Origin: Comamonadaceae bacterium PBBC1
GTDB taxonomy: Bacteria; Pseudomonadota; Gammaproteobacteria; Burkholderiales; Burkholderiaceae_C
Direction of reading: 5' to 3'
Assembly (NCBI GenBank): GCA_002256145.1
Contig: NKIP01000006.1
Coordinates: 141,838 to 205,837, forward strand
Length of the DNA stretch: 64,000 nucleotides
Shown here piece by piece: positions 1 through 8,443 of the stretch; position 1 is the first letter of the stretch, and every line of letters starts with the position of its first letter. The position numbers and the translations under genes are program-made. The notes beneath the pieces are model-generated. The model was not told the DNA's origin. It worked only from the letters and a program-made list of their open reading frames with translations, and ran no database searches.

Positions 1-179
1 TTGGTGGACACTTTGGTGGTGACGCGCTCATCGACCAGCGCATCGCCTTGCTCGATCAATTGCTGCAAATAACTGCGGGAAAATTCGGGCACCAAGGTGG
101 CAAATGCGCGGTCCAGGCGCTGCCCGTGCAGCCCCATGGGCACCTGAATCTGGCGAACCTCCACATCAAGGGTGTCCAT
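1..179 (-). CDS. rluD: 23S rRNA pseudouridine synthase RluD, N-terminal part (cut by window edge)
   Basis: Only the first ~60 codons lie in the window; the gene runs off the left edge. The reading starts MDTLDVEVRQIQVPMG and continues with GQRLDRAFATLVPEFSRSYL and an IEQGDALVD segment, the S4-like RNA-binding fold that opens RluD-family enzymes. The family converts uridines of helix 69 of 23S rRNA to pseudouridine; the catalytic domain is outside the window, so this is a family call. It is divergent from bamD, an arrangement common in betaproteobacteria. The same frame is open upstream of the chosen ATG, so the start could be a few codons earlier. Confidence 0.8.
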   Translation of the reverse strand, partial: MDTLDVEVRQIQVPMGLHGQRLDRAFATLVPEFSRSYLQQLIEQGDALVDERVTTKVST

Positions 180-213
180 GACACGTTCGCCGTCGTCCAG
201 CAAGTTGCGGGAC

Positions 214-242
214 TCATCTGCCGTGGGGGGGGTCGATATAAT
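214..242 (+). promoter_or_regulatory. Candidate sigma-70 promoter for bamD
   Basis: A perfect TATAAT box lies at 237-242, 31 bases before the bamD ATG. The -35 region at 214-219 (TCATCT) is weak. It sits in the rluD/bamD divergent spacer. The -10 call is strong and the -35 call is not. Confidence 0.5.
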
Positions 243-273
243 CAAGGTGTTCAACAGTACAAGGGTGTCACAG

Positions 274-1080
274 ATGCGAAGCTTCAGATTATCGATGGTT
301 CCAGTCGGCTTGGCTTTGACTGCGGGACTCTTTCTGAGCGGCTGCGCCAACACCCCCAAAGACGCTACAGCAGGCTGGTCGCCAGAAAAAATTTACAGCG
401 AGGCCCGTGATGAAGCCAATGCCGGGGCTTGGGACAAGGCCATCGGCTACTACGAAAAGCTCGAAGGGCGTGCTGCAGGCACGGCCTTGGCCCAACAAGC
501 CCAAATTGACAAGGCCTTTGCACAGTACAAAACCGGGGACAAAATTCAAGCCATCGCCACGCTTGACCGCTTCATCCGACTGCACCCCACCAGCCCGGCC
601 ATCGACTACGCCATTTATCTCAAAGGACTGGTCAACTTCAACGACAACTTGGGCCTTTTTTCTTTCATCACGCGGCAAGATTTGTCCGAGCGTGACCAAA
701 AGGCGGCCAAAGACTCGTTCGAGGCTTTTCGCGAGTTGAGCACACGCTTTCCGGAATCCAAATACAGCCCCGATGCCCGTCAACGGATGACCCACATTGT
801 CAATTCGCTGGCGGCCTACGAGGTGCATGTGGCCCGTTATTACGCCAGCCGAGGCGCACATGTGGCCGCCATCAACCGTGCCCAACAAGCCATTGCCGAT
901 TACCAAGGTGTGCCGGCCATCGAAGAAGCCCTGGCCATCCTTGTCAGCTCCTACAACGCCATGGGTATGAGCGCTTTGAGCAACGACGCCAAACGGGTGC
1001 TTGAAAAAAGCTTCCCTCAATCGGACTACCTCAAGTCCGAAGGAGCGGTCAAGAACGCGCGTGGGTGGCGTCTGTGGTGA
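274..1080 (+). CDS. bamD: Outer membrane protein assembly factor BamD (ComL lipoprotein)
   Basis: 268-residue lipoprotein of the BAM complex, which inserts beta-barrel proteins into the outer membrane. The start at 274 gives a textbook lipoprotein signal: MRSF, a hydrophobic stretch, then lipobox LSGC with lipidated Cys24. An in-frame start at 172 would bury the signal peptide and is rejected. The mature part is helical TPR repeats (WSPEKIYSEARDEANAG, then AIATLDRFIRLHPTSPAIDYA), as in BamD (~245-270 aa). A TATAAT box lies 31 bp upstream. The 3' end overlaps the convergent helicase gene tail-to-tail by 32 bp. Confidence 0.95.
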   Translation: MRSFRLSMVPVGLALTAGLFLSGCANTPKDATAGWSPEKIYSEARDEANAGAWDKAIGYYEKLEGRAAGTALAQQAQIDKAFAQYKTGDKIQAIATLDRFIRLHPTSPAIDYAIYLKGLVNFNDNLGLFSFITRQDLSERDQKAAKDSFEAFRELSTRFPESKYSPDARQRMTHIVNSLAAYEVHVARYYASRGAHVAAINRAQQAIADYQGVPAIEEALAILVSSYNAMGMSALSNDAKRVLEKSFPQSDYLKSEGAVKNARGWRLW

Positions 1081-3202
1081 GTTGATACAAAGCCTCGAGG
1101 AACGACTCATGGTCCTCCAGGCGGCGCATGGGCGGCAAGCCCTTGACCAACCTGCGACCGTAGGACATGCCCACCAAGCGCTTGTCGCAAACCACCAAAA
1201 TCCCCCGATCGGTCTCACTGCGGATCAACCGCCCTGCCCCTTGCTTGAGCGCCACCGCAGCTTCGGGCAATGAATGGTCGGCAAATGCACTGCGGCCTTG
1301 TTGCGTGATGCGCTGACTGCGGGCCTCAAACAGAGGGTCACCAGGGGGTGGGAAGGGCAGCTTGTCGATGATGACCAACTGCAGCGCATCTCCCGGCACA
1401 TCAAAACCCTCCCAAAAAGACGCAGAGGCCACCAAAACGCATCCGCCCAACCCTTGGGCATCGCCAGAGCCACCGCCCTGCCTGAAGCGCTCCATCAAGC
1501 GACGCTTGGGGCTTTGGCCTTGTACCAGCACCTCGATGTTCTTGGCCGCATCGCCATGGGTCTGGAGGTGCTCACCAATTTGGCGCATGGCATTCAAGGT
1601 GGTGGTCAACACCAATGTGCGCCCCCCCAAAATCTGCACGGCGGCCAAAACCAACTCCGCCACTTGCTGGGCATGCCCAGGGTCCCCCGGTCGGGGCAAA
1701 TGGGTGGGCACATACAAGGCCGCCTGCTGTGCGTAATCGAAAGGACTGCCGACCTGCAGAACCTGAGCTGAACTCAGGCCACAAGGCTCGGTGAACCAAC
1801 GCAGGCTCGGCTCATCCCCCAAGGTGGCCGATGTGAAAATCCAGGCCCGCTGAGCCGCTGCGGAAGGTGCCTCGGTCTCGGCCGACGGGTCTTGACCAGT
1901 CTCAAGAGCATCGTCGAGTGGGCCCAGCTCGCATTCAGCCGATGGGTGCACCCCTGCAGTGTCGACAGGAGGCGTCGGGTTGCGGGTCAAGGCTTCAAAA
2001 GCCTGAGAAATGTCCAGTGGAGACTCCACCAAGGTCAAATTCGAGCTGACCTCGGCCCAACGTACCCCTTCGGGATTGGGCAAATCCGCAAACAAAGCGG
2101 CCCGCTCCAACAACTCGCGGGTGCGATCTGCCAAGCGTTGAAAATCAGGGGCCAACTCGGTGACCATGTCCAAGCCTTGCTGCACATTCATCAGCGCCTG
2201 AGAAAGGGCTTGCAAGGCCAAAGACCATGCCTCAGGCTCCAAACCCTCAGGATGAGCGCCGATCCAACGCAATCGCACAGAGCCTCGGTGCTGGCCAGCG
2301 GCCAAGCGCAAATCACGGGTCGCCTTTTCCAAGCTGCTGCAAATCAGTGGCCAATCCACCAATCCACGCGCCAGTTGCAAGCCCGCGGCCAGCACGTCGC
2401 GACACAGCTCGTGCAACTGCACCGTTGACAATTGTTGGCCCAAAAAGTTGACCCCGATTTCATTGAGTTGGTGTGCCTCATCGAACACCGTGACCCTCAC
2501 CGTGGGCAAAAGCTCGGCAACACCTGACTCACGCACCGCCATGTCTGCGAAAAACAAATGGTGGTTGATGACCACAACATCGGCAGCCATGGCTTCCTTG
2601 CGGGCCAAATTGACGTGGCAAGCTCGGTAACTGGGACAGCTTGAACCCAAACAATTGTCCCGGGTCGATGTGACCCATGGCCACAGACCCGAACGTTCGT
2701 CGAGCCCAGTCAACTCGGCCATGTCGCCCGTGCGGGTGGACTGGGACCACAGTTCAATTTTGGCCAAGGCCTGTTGAGCCCCTGGCTGAACCGACTCGGG
2801 ACTGTGCCGGGCTTGGCCCATGCGGTGCAGACACAAATAGTTGGAACGTCCTTTGAGCAAAGCCACGCGGATGGGCAAGCCCAGGGCCTGGACCAAACGG
2901 GGAATGTCGCGAGAAAACAATTGGTCTTGCAAGGCTTTGGTGGCCGTCGAGACCAACGCCCTTTGCCCACTGAGCAAAACAGGCACCAGGTAAGCGTATG
3001 TTTTGCCCGTGCCTGTGCCGGCCTCCACCACCAACTGCCCCCCCTCTTGAACCACGCGGCTGACGGCCATGGCCATGTCGGTTTGCCCTTGTCGCGGCTG
3101 AAATCCAGGCACCGCTTGGGCCAAAACCCCCTGGTCCGACAAAGTGTCTGCCACACGTTGGTCCAACAAATTCAAGCGGGCTCCTTGGGCGAGAGTTGCC
3201 AT
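1049..3202 (-). CDS. ATP-dependent DNA helicase of the YoaA/DinG (XPD-like) family
   Basis: 717-residue superfamily 2 helicase (COG1199). Visible motifs: Walker A AGTGTGKT (61-68), DEAH box (241-244), and four cysteines (124, 184, 189, 195) between them that match the Fe-S cluster of DinG, YoaA and XPD. The C-terminal part has the usual RecA-like lobe (TSATLGDEPSLRWF, then GAGRLIRSETDRG). DinG unwinds 5'-3' and clears R-loops; YoaA works with the polymerase III chi subunit. Which subtype this is cannot be decided by eye. It is the last gene of the zapE-orf-DUF465-helicase run and its start overlaps the DUF465 gene by 31 bp. Its 3' end overlaps bamD. Confidence 0.9.
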   Translation of the reverse strand: MATLAQGARLNLLDQRVADTLSDQGVLAQAVPGFQPRQGQTDMAMAVSRVVQEGGQLVVEAGTGTGKTYAYLVPVLLSGQRALVSTATKALQDQLFSRDIPRLVQALGLPIRVALLKGRSNYLCLHRMGQARHSPESVQPGAQQALAKIELWSQSTRTGDMAELTGLDERSGLWPWVTSTRDNCLGSSCPSYRACHVNLARKEAMAADVVVINHHLFFADMAVRESGVAELLPTVRVTVFDEAHQLNEIGVNFLGQQLSTVQLHELCRDVLAAGLQLARGLVDWPLICSSLEKATRDLRLAAGQHRGSVRLRWIGAHPEGLEPEAWSLALQALSQALMNVQQGLDMVTELAPDFQRLADRTRELLERAALFADLPNPEGVRWAEVSSNLTLVESPLDISQAFEALTRNPTPPVDTAGVHPSAECELGPLDDALETGQDPSAETEAPSAAAQRAWIFTSATLGDEPSLRWFTEPCGLSSAQVLQVGSPFDYAQQAALYVPTHLPRPGDPGHAQQVAELVLAAVQILGGRTLVLTTTLNAMRQIGEHLQTHGDAAKNIEVLVQGQSPKRRLMERFRQGGGSGDAQGLGGCVLVASASFWEGFDVPGDALQLVIIDKLPFPPPGDPLFEARSQRITQQGRSAFADHSLPEAAVALKQGAGRLIRSETDRGILVVCDKRLVGMSYGRRLVKGLPPMRRLEDHESFLEALYQLTTDATHARS

Positions 3203-3402
3203 TGCAATTGCGCCATGTGATCACGCAAGGCCAGACGTCTTTTTTTCAATCGGCGCAAACTCAAATCGTCCAATGGCTTGGCCGACAAAGCCGCTTGATC
3301 GATCAGGGCGTCCAGATCGGCGTGCTCCATTTGCAACTCAATCAACTGACGCTGGGGAGATCGCAAGTCTTGCAACACCCCCAAAAAACGAGCATCGCTC
3401 AT
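3172..3402 (-). CDS. DUF465 (YdcH-like) small helical protein
   Basis: 76 residues, highly charged and helical. The pattern LIDQAALSAKPLDDLSLRRL followed by KKRRLALRD is typical of DUF465/YdcH proteins, which form short antiparallel coiled coils of unknown function. The start overlaps the stop of the upstream secreted-protein gene by 4 bp, so translation is probably coupled; the 3' end overlaps the helicase start. Family call from pattern; the biological role is unknown. Confidence 0.75.
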   Translation of the reverse strand: MSDARFLGVLQDLRSPQRQLIELQMEHADLDALIDQAALSAKPLDDLSLRRLKKRRLALRDHMAQLQWQLSPKEPA

Positions 3403-3815
3403 GACGGATCCTTGGGCTCTGGCGCTTTGTTTTGCAAACGCAAATTACGCTGCTCGGTGCGCCACAAACGCTCTTGGGCATTCAAGGACAACTCCTGCTC
3501 CTTCAGTGGATGCAAGGCTTGCCGGCGCTGACGACGGGCATCGTTGAGACAAGGGTTGACCGCAAATTTTTGCCAACAAAGTTTCTTTTGCGATTCATAA
3601 ACCATCAAGACGGCCTCTCGCTCCCCTTGCAAATGCGCTCTTTGGCGAGCCATGACCTCAGGCAAGTCATCAACGGGCACCGGCTGAGCCTGCTGCATTG
3701 CGGGCAAAGGGGTGTCAAGCCCGGTGTCATTGAAGGAACGTGCACTTTGGGCCCATGCATGGCCTGTGTGCACCAACAACGCCATCACCATGAACCAGCC
3801 AAGTCTGCGCATCAT
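3399..3815 (-). CDS. Conserved hypothetical secreted protein
   Basis: 138 residues. A Sec signal peptide is visible (MMRRLGWFMVMALLVHTGHAWA, cleavage near AWA-Q). The mature protein is charged and helical with two cysteines ~11 residues apart (KKLCWQKFAVNPCLNDARR) and a long Arg/Gln/Leu-rich helix. No family is recognised. Its start overlaps the zapE stop by 4 bp and its stop overlaps the DUF465 start, so it is part of the zapE operon. The paired Cys suggest a periplasmic disulphide (inference). Confidence 0.7.
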   Translation of the reverse strand: MMRRLGWFMVMALLVHTGHAWAQSARSFNDTGLDTPLPAMQQAQPVPVDDLPEVMARQRAHLQGEREAVLMVYESQKKLCWQKFAVNPCLNDARRQRRQALHPLKEQELSLNAQERLWRTEQRNLRLQNKAPEPKDPS

Positions 3816-4927
3816 GTCAGTTGGGTGTCCACTGTGCGGTGCTCAAGTGCCAGGAACTCGCTGGACTGCATTTCATGCAAGCGAGACACCGTGCGTGGAA
3901 ACTCGTGCGACATGGGTCCACTGGTGTAGAGGCCCTCGGGTGGCACGGCCGCCGACATGATCAACTTGACCCTGCGGTCATACAACACGTCGATCAGCCA
4001 GGTAAAGCGCCGCGCTTCAGAGGCCATGCTGACGGGCATGTGCGGCACATTGCTCAACAAAACGGTATGGTACTGCGTGGCAATTTCGAGGTAATCATTT
4101 TGTGAGCGCGGCCCCCCACAGATCGCACGGAAATCAAACCAAACCACATCGCCTGACCGTCGTTTGGCCGTGATGTCACGCGATTCGATGCGCAGCACCG
4201 GTTCTTCATCAGGTCCAGTGGCCAGCCGTGTGAAGGCATCGTTCATCTCGGCATCGGCCTGATCACCCAAAGGCGTGTGGTAAAGCTTGACCATCTCCAG
4301 GGTGCGGCGTCGGTAATCGGTGCCGTTGTCCACATTGAGCACCTGCATGCGCTGGTTCAGCAAAGCGATGGCGGGCAAGATGCGGTCGCGGTGAAGGCCG
4401 TCGGGGTACAGGCCATCCGGCTCGAAGTTGGAAGTGGTGACAAAACCCACGCCGTTGTCGAACAGTGCCACCAGCAAGCGGTGCAAGATCATCGCGTCGG
4501 TGATGTCGGCCACATGAAACTCATCAAAACAAATCAAGCGATAGCGCTTGGCCATGCGCTTGCCCAGCTCATCCAAGGGGTTGACGGTGCCCTGAATGGC
4601 CGCCAGTTCGCGGTGCACCTCGCGCATGAACTCGTGAAAGTGCAGGCGGGTTTTGCGCTGAATGGGCACAGCAGCAAAAAAACAATCCATCAAGAAGCTT
4701 TTGCCTCGCCCCACCCCGCCAAACATGTACACCCCCTTGGGGATTTCAGGTCGGCTGCGAAACTTGCCCAGAAGGCCTGAGCGTTTGGATTTGTAGGCCG
4801 CCCATTCGCTGGCACAGCGCTCCAGTGCTTCGATGGCCCGCAACTGAGCAGGGTCGCTTTGATAACCGCGTTTTAGGAGTTCTTCTTCGTAAACTGCACG
4901 AACGGACATGGATGGCTTGCTCTTCAA
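3812..4927 (-). CDS. zapE: Cell division protein ZapE (AFG1-like ATPase)
   Basis: 371-residue AAA-type ATPase of the AFG1/ZapE family. Walker A GGVGRGKS is at 70-77, followed by FLMDCFF; Walker B is LICFDEFHVAD. A later YLEIATQYHTVLLSNVP segment is also typical. In E. coli ZapE acts at the constricting Z-ring; mitochondrial relatives handle misfolded complex IV subunits. It is the first gene of a four-gene coupled minus-strand run and is separated from lpdA by an intrinsic terminator, so it probably has its own promoter. Confidence 0.93.
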   Translation of the reverse strand: MKSKPSMSVRAVYEEELLKRGYQSDPAQLRAIEALERCASEWAAYKSKRSGLLGKFRSRPEIPKGVYMFGGVGRGKSFLMDCFFAAVPIQRKTRLHFHEFMREVHRELAAIQGTVNPLDELGKRMAKRYRLICFDEFHVADITDAMILHRLLVALFDNGVGFVTTSNFEPDGLYPDGLHRDRILPAIALLNQRMQVLNVDNGTDYRRRTLEMVKLYHTPLGDQADAEMNDAFTRLATGPDEEPVLRIESRDITAKRRSGDVVWFDFRAICGGPRSQNDYLEIATQYHTVLLSNVPHMPVSMASEARRFTWLIDVLYDRRVKLIMSAAVPPEGLYTSGPMSHEFPRTVSRLHEMQSSEFLALEHRTVDTQLT

Positions 4928-4937
4928 ATCAAATGAG

Positions 4938-4963
4938 AAAACCCGGGACCAGGCCCGGGTTTT
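4938..4963 (-). terminator. Rho-independent terminator after lpdA
   Basis: Perfect 10-bp inverted repeat AAAACCCGGG (4938-4947) / CCCGGGTTTT (4954-4963) with a 6-nt loop, about 60 bp after the lpdA stop. The minus-strand transcript ends in a U run. The A-rich left arm also gives the plus strand a U run, so it may work in both directions. Confidence 0.9.
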
Positions 4964-5023
4964 CAGGGATGCAGAACTTTAACCCAACTCACCCGGCGCT
5001 GCAGTGTCGGGAGCGTCAAGGTC

Positions 5024-6451
5024 TTAGAAGTTCAAGCTGCGCTTGTCCACCGCCAAAGCGGCCTCTTTGGTGGACTCGCTCAAAGAAGGGTGCGCGTGGC
5101 AAATGCGGGCAATGTCTTCGGCGCTGGCGCGGAATTCCATGGCCACCACGGCTTCGGCGATCAACTCGGAGGCTTGTGGGCCCACGATGTGCACGCCCAA
5201 AATCTCGTCAGTGGTCGCATCGGCCAACATCTTCACCATGCCGGTCGTGTCGCCCAAGGCACGGGCACGGCCGTTGGCCAGGAACGGGAAGGTGCCGGCC
5301 TTGTAGGCCACGCCATCGGCCTTGAGTTGCTGCTCGGTGCGGCCGACCCAAGCGATCTCGGGGCTGGTGTAGATGACCCAAGGGATGGTGTTGAAGTTGA
5401 CGTGCCCGTGTTGGCCCGCGATGCGTTCGGCCACGGCCACGCCCTCTTCTTCGGCTTTGTGCGCCAGCATCGGGCCACGCACCACGTCACCCACCGCCCA
5501 CACGCCGGGCAAATTGGTTTTGCAGTCGGCGTCCACCACCACCGCGCCGCGCTCATCCAGCTGCAGGCCCACGGCTTCGGTGTTCAAGCCGATGGTGTTG
5601 GGCACACGGCCGATCGAAATGATCAGCTTGTCGGCATCCAAAACCACCGCTTCGCCCTTGGCGTTGGTGTAGTTGACGGTCACACCGTTCTTGCCATTGA
5701 CGATTTCGCCGACTTTCACGCCGAGTTCGATCTTCAGGCCTTGCTTGTCGAAAGCCTTCTTGGCTTCCTTGGCGATTTGCTCGTCCACCGCGCCCAAGAA
5801 TGTGGGCAGGCCTTCGAGGATGGTGACTTCTGCACCCAGGCGACGCCAGACCGAGCCCATCTCCAGACCGATCACGCCGGAACCGATCAAGGCCAGCTTC
5901 TTGGGCACAGCACCCACGCGCAAAGCGCCATCATTGGACAACACATTGACTTCGTCAAATGGGGTGCCAGGCAGTGCACGGGCGTTGGAGCCGGTGGCAA
6001 TGATGACTTGCTTGGCGGTGATGGACTCTTCGGTCTTGCCTGCCACGTTGAGGGTGTAACCGCCTTCAGCCTTGCCAGCAAAGCTGCCGCGGCCATGGAA
6101 GAAGGTGACCTTGTTTTTCTTGAACAGGTACAAGATGCCATCGTTGTTTTGCTTCACGACGGTGTCTTTGCGGGCAATCATCTTGGCCACGTCCATCTTC
6201 ACGTCCGTGGCAGTGATGCCGTGCTCGGCGAAGTGGTGGTTGGCATGGTCAAAGTGCTCGCTGGACTGCAGCAAAGCCTTGGAGGGGATGCAACCCACGT
6301 TGGTGCAGGTGCCGCCGGGCGCTGGGCCACCGGCCGCGTTCTTCCATTCGTCGATACAAGCGACCTGGAAACCGAGTTGGGCAGCGCGAATGGCTGCAAT
6401 GTAGCCACCGGGGCCACCGCCGATGACGACGACGTCGAATTGTTTGCTCAT
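5024..6451 (-). CDS. lpdA: Dihydrolipoyl dehydrogenase (E3) of the 2-oxoglutarate dehydrogenase complex
   Basis: 475-residue flavoprotein disulphide reductase that reoxidises dihydrolipoyl groups with NAD+. FAD-binding GGGPGG is at 11-16, the redox-active pair is Cys49/Cys54 in [12 protein letters not shown], and the C-terminal active-site dyad is His454/Glu459 in HAHPSLSE. Length is normal for the family. It follows sucA and sucB on the same strand, but two small genes (DUF4160 and DUF2442) lie between sucB and lpdA. The terminator at 4938-4963 closes the operon. Confidence 0.97.
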   Translation of the reverse strand: MSKQFDVVVIGGGPGGYIAAIRAAQLGFQVACIDEWKNAAGGPAPGGTCTNVGCIPSKALLQSSEHFDHANHHFAEHGITATDVKMDVAKMIARKDTVVKQNNDGILYLFKKNKVTFFHGRGSFAGKAEGGYTLNVAGKTEESITAKQVIIATGSNARALPGTPFDEVNVLSNDGALRVGAVPKKLALIGSGVIGLEMGSVWRRLGAEVTILEGLPTFLGAVDEQIAKEAKKAFDKQGLKIELGVKVGEIVNGKNGVTVNYTNAKGEAVVLDADKLIISIGRVPNTIGLNTEAVGLQLDERGAVVVDADCKTNLPGVWAVGDVVRGPMLAHKAEEEGVAVAERIAGQHGHVNFNTIPWVIYTSPEIAWVGRTEQQLKADGVAYKAGTFPFLANGRARALGDTTGMVKMLADATTDEILGVHIVGPQASELIAEAVVAMEFRASAEDIARICHAHPSLSESTKEAALAVDKRSLNF

Positions 6452-6558
6452 AGGTTTCTTTCTATTCAGTCATTCATTGAATTGAGACAGTCCCGGTGCC
6501 AGCATCTCAGCCCCATGAGGCTTCATGCTGACCAAAAATTGTCACGATCGCGTGTGCT

Positions 6559-6840
6559 TCAGGTCTGATCCATTGGGGGCAGACCCGCATGGGCAACCCC
6601 TTTCAGATACAGCGTTTCAGGGGCCAAATCCAGCATGTCGTCCCAGACCACCGTGCCGTGTGAGACATGGGCCTTGGCAAACGCCCCTCCCACTTTCAGC
6701 CTTTGAAACGCCGGAAAATCCAAGTAGGGTTTGACATCAAAGGACTTGACTGCGCCGTCCTTGAATTCAAGCAACAGTTCAAAATTGTCCAAGGTCTTCA
6801 CCTTGGTCACGCGCGGCAAAAGGGGGCGGGTTTCAGTCAT
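6559..6840 (-). CDS. DUF2442 domain protein, inserted in the sucAB-lpdA operon
   Basis: 93 residues. The segment VTKVKTLDNFELLLEFKDG then VKSFDVKPYLDFPAF is the DUF2442 signature (short beta-rich fold). Its start overlaps the DUF4160 stop by 4 bp (ATGA), so the two are translationally coupled. DUF2442 genes are often next to DUF4160 genes and the pair is suspected to behave as a toxin-antitoxin-like or accessory module; no activity is established that I can cite. About 107 bp separate it from lpdA. Confidence 0.8.
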   Translation of the reverse strand: MTETRPLLPRVTKVKTLDNFELLLEFKDGAVKSFDVKPYLDFPAFQRLKVGGAFAKAHVSHGTVVWDDMLDLAPETLYLKGVAHAGLPPMDQT

Positions 6841-7106
6841 TTGAGTGGATCGATCCTGAAAAGGTCACGCCCTTCAATGGCCAATGACCAGTCTGCCATC
6901 AACTCTTCGGCATGAATTTCGATCCAGGCCTCGACCAAGCGCCGCTTGTTTTTAGGGAAGTTCCCTGCCAATTGCTCCGCGCTGGGAATCGCAAAAACCG
7001 CCTCGAAGTCTTGGTAGTACACATGGATGTGTGGCATGTGGTGTTCACTGGTGTCCATGAAATACATGGACACCAAAACGCCATAGAACATCGAGATGGT
7101 TGGCAT
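6837..7106 (-). CDS. DUF4160 domain protein, inserted in the sucAB-lpdA operon
   Basis: 89 residues starting MPTISMFYGVLVSMYFMD followed by EHHMPHIHVYY, the characteristic DUF4160 opening (MPTI, an MY motif, and a PxxHxHV segment). The rest (EAWIEIHAEELMADWSLAIEG) is also typical. It starts 14 bp after the sucB stop and is coupled to the DUF2442 gene. The GAGG before its ATG is too close to be an ideal ribosome site, so read-through coupling from sucB is possible. Function is unknown. Confidence 0.82.
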   Translation of the reverse strand: MPTISMFYGVLVSMYFMDTSEHHMPHIHVYYQDFEAVFAIPSAEQLAGNFPKNKRRLVEAWIEIHAEELMADWSLAIEGRDLFRIDPLK

Positions 7107-7120
7107 GCCTCGGTTTGATG

Positions 7121-8374
7121 TCAGATGTCGAACAAGAGGCGAGCTGGATCTTCCAGCGCTTCCTTCATGGCGACCAAGCCCAAGACAGCTTCGCGGCCGT
7201 CGATGATGCGGTGGTCGTACGACATGGCGAAGTAGTTCATGGGGCGAACCACAACCTGGCCGTTTTCCACCATGGCGCGGTCTTTGGTCGCGTGCACGCC
7301 CAAAATGGCAGACTGGGGTGGGTTGATGATGGGGGTGGACATCATCGAGCCGAAAGTGCCTCCGTTGGAGATGGAGAAGGTGCCGCCGGTCATCTCTTCG
7401 ATGCCCAACTTGCCGTCCTTGGCCTTCTGGCCAAATTCGGCAATTTTCTTTTCAATCTCGGCAAAGCTCATCTGGTCGGCGTTGCGCAAAATCGGCACCA
7501 CCAAACCGCGTGGCGAACCTACCGCGATACCGATGTCAAAGTAGCCGTGGTACACGATGTCGTTGCCGTCGACCGAGGCGTTGAGCACTGGGAATTTCTT
7601 CAGGGCGTGCACAGCGGCCTTGACGAAGAAGCTCATGAAGCCCAGCTTGCAACCGTGTTCCTTCTCGAAACGGTCTTGCATGCGCTTGCGCATGTCCATG
7701 ACCGGGGCCATGTTGATTTCGTTGAAGGTGGTCAGGATGGCGTTGGTCGACTGCGACTGCAGCAAACGCTCGGCCACACGGGCACGCAGACGTGTCATGG
7801 GCACGCGCTGCTCTGGGCGGTCGCCCAGGTTGACGGCAGGGGCCGACACCTGAGGCAGCGTCTTGGTGGGCACGCCTGTAGGAATCACGGCAGCGGTGGA
7901 CTTGACGCCACCGGCCACAGCGGCCAACACGTCACCCTTGGTCACGCGGCCGTCTTTGCCAGAACCTGCCACCGAGCCAGCAGCCAGGCTGTTGTCAGCC
8001 ATGAGTTTGGCAGCGGCGGGCATGGCCACACCGGCCATGCTGCCACCCGTGGTGGCTGCGGCGGCCGCAGGGGCTGCTGCGCTCACAGCGGGGGCGGCAG
8101 CTGCAGCGGGTGCAGCGGCGGCACCGACCTTGCCGTCAGTGTCGATGCGGGCAATCAATTGCTCTGCGGCCACGGTGCCGCCATCGGCCACGAGGATTTC
8201 AGAGATCACGCCAGCAGCGGGCGCGGGCACTTCGAGCACGACCTTGTCGGTCTCGATTTCGATCAGGATTTCGTCGGCAGCAACCGCTTCACCGACTTTC
8301 TTTTTCCACTGCAGCATGGTGGCTTCAGCCACTGACTCGGACAGTTGGGGGACTTTGACTTCTACGATGGCCAT
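7121..8374 (-). CDS. sucB: Dihydrolipoyllysine succinyltransferase (E2 of 2-oxoglutarate dehydrogenase)
   Basis: 417-residue E2 core subunit. The lipoyl domain carries the lipoylated Lys44 in [11 protein letters not shown]. An Ala-rich flexible linker (~80-115) follows, then the E3-binding peripheral domain ([19 protein letters not shown]) and the catalytic domain with His388 and Asp392 in DHRIIDG. It transfers the succinyl group from lipoamide to CoA. One lipoyl domain and this length are normal for SucB. It lies between sucA and the DUF4160/DUF2442 pair. Confidence 0.97.
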   Translation of the reverse strand: MAIVEVKVPQLSESVAEATMLQWKKKVGEAVAADEILIEIETDKVVLEVPAPAAGVISEILVADGGTVAAEQLIARIDTDGKVGAAAAPAAAAAPAVSAAAPAAAAATTGGSMAGVAMPAAAKLMADNSLAAGSVAGSGKDGRVTKGDVLAAVAGGVKSTAAVIPTGVPTKTLPQVSAPAVNLGDRPEQRVPMTRLRARVAERLLQSQSTNAILTTFNEINMAPVMDMRKRMQDRFEKEHGCKLGFMSFFVKAAVHALKKFPVLNASVDGNDIVYHGYFDIGIAVGSPRGLVVPILRNADQMSFAEIEKKIAEFGQKAKDGKLGIEEMTGGTFSISNGGTFGSMMSTPIINPPQSAILGVHATKDRAMVENGQVVVRPMNYFAMSYDHRIIDGREAVLGLVAMKEALEDPARLLFDI

Positions 8375-8443
8375 GATGTTTCCGTTATGCGTTGGTCGTT
8401 TATCGAGGGGTCTGGCGCTGAACCGTCAGCGCCAGACGCTGGT

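Noticed and set aside
5090..6568. 492-codon plus-strand open frame antisense to lpdA
   Set aside because: It is the shadow of a GC-rich gene with G/C third positions; it has no domain and a Gly/His/Val-rich composition typical of such shadows.
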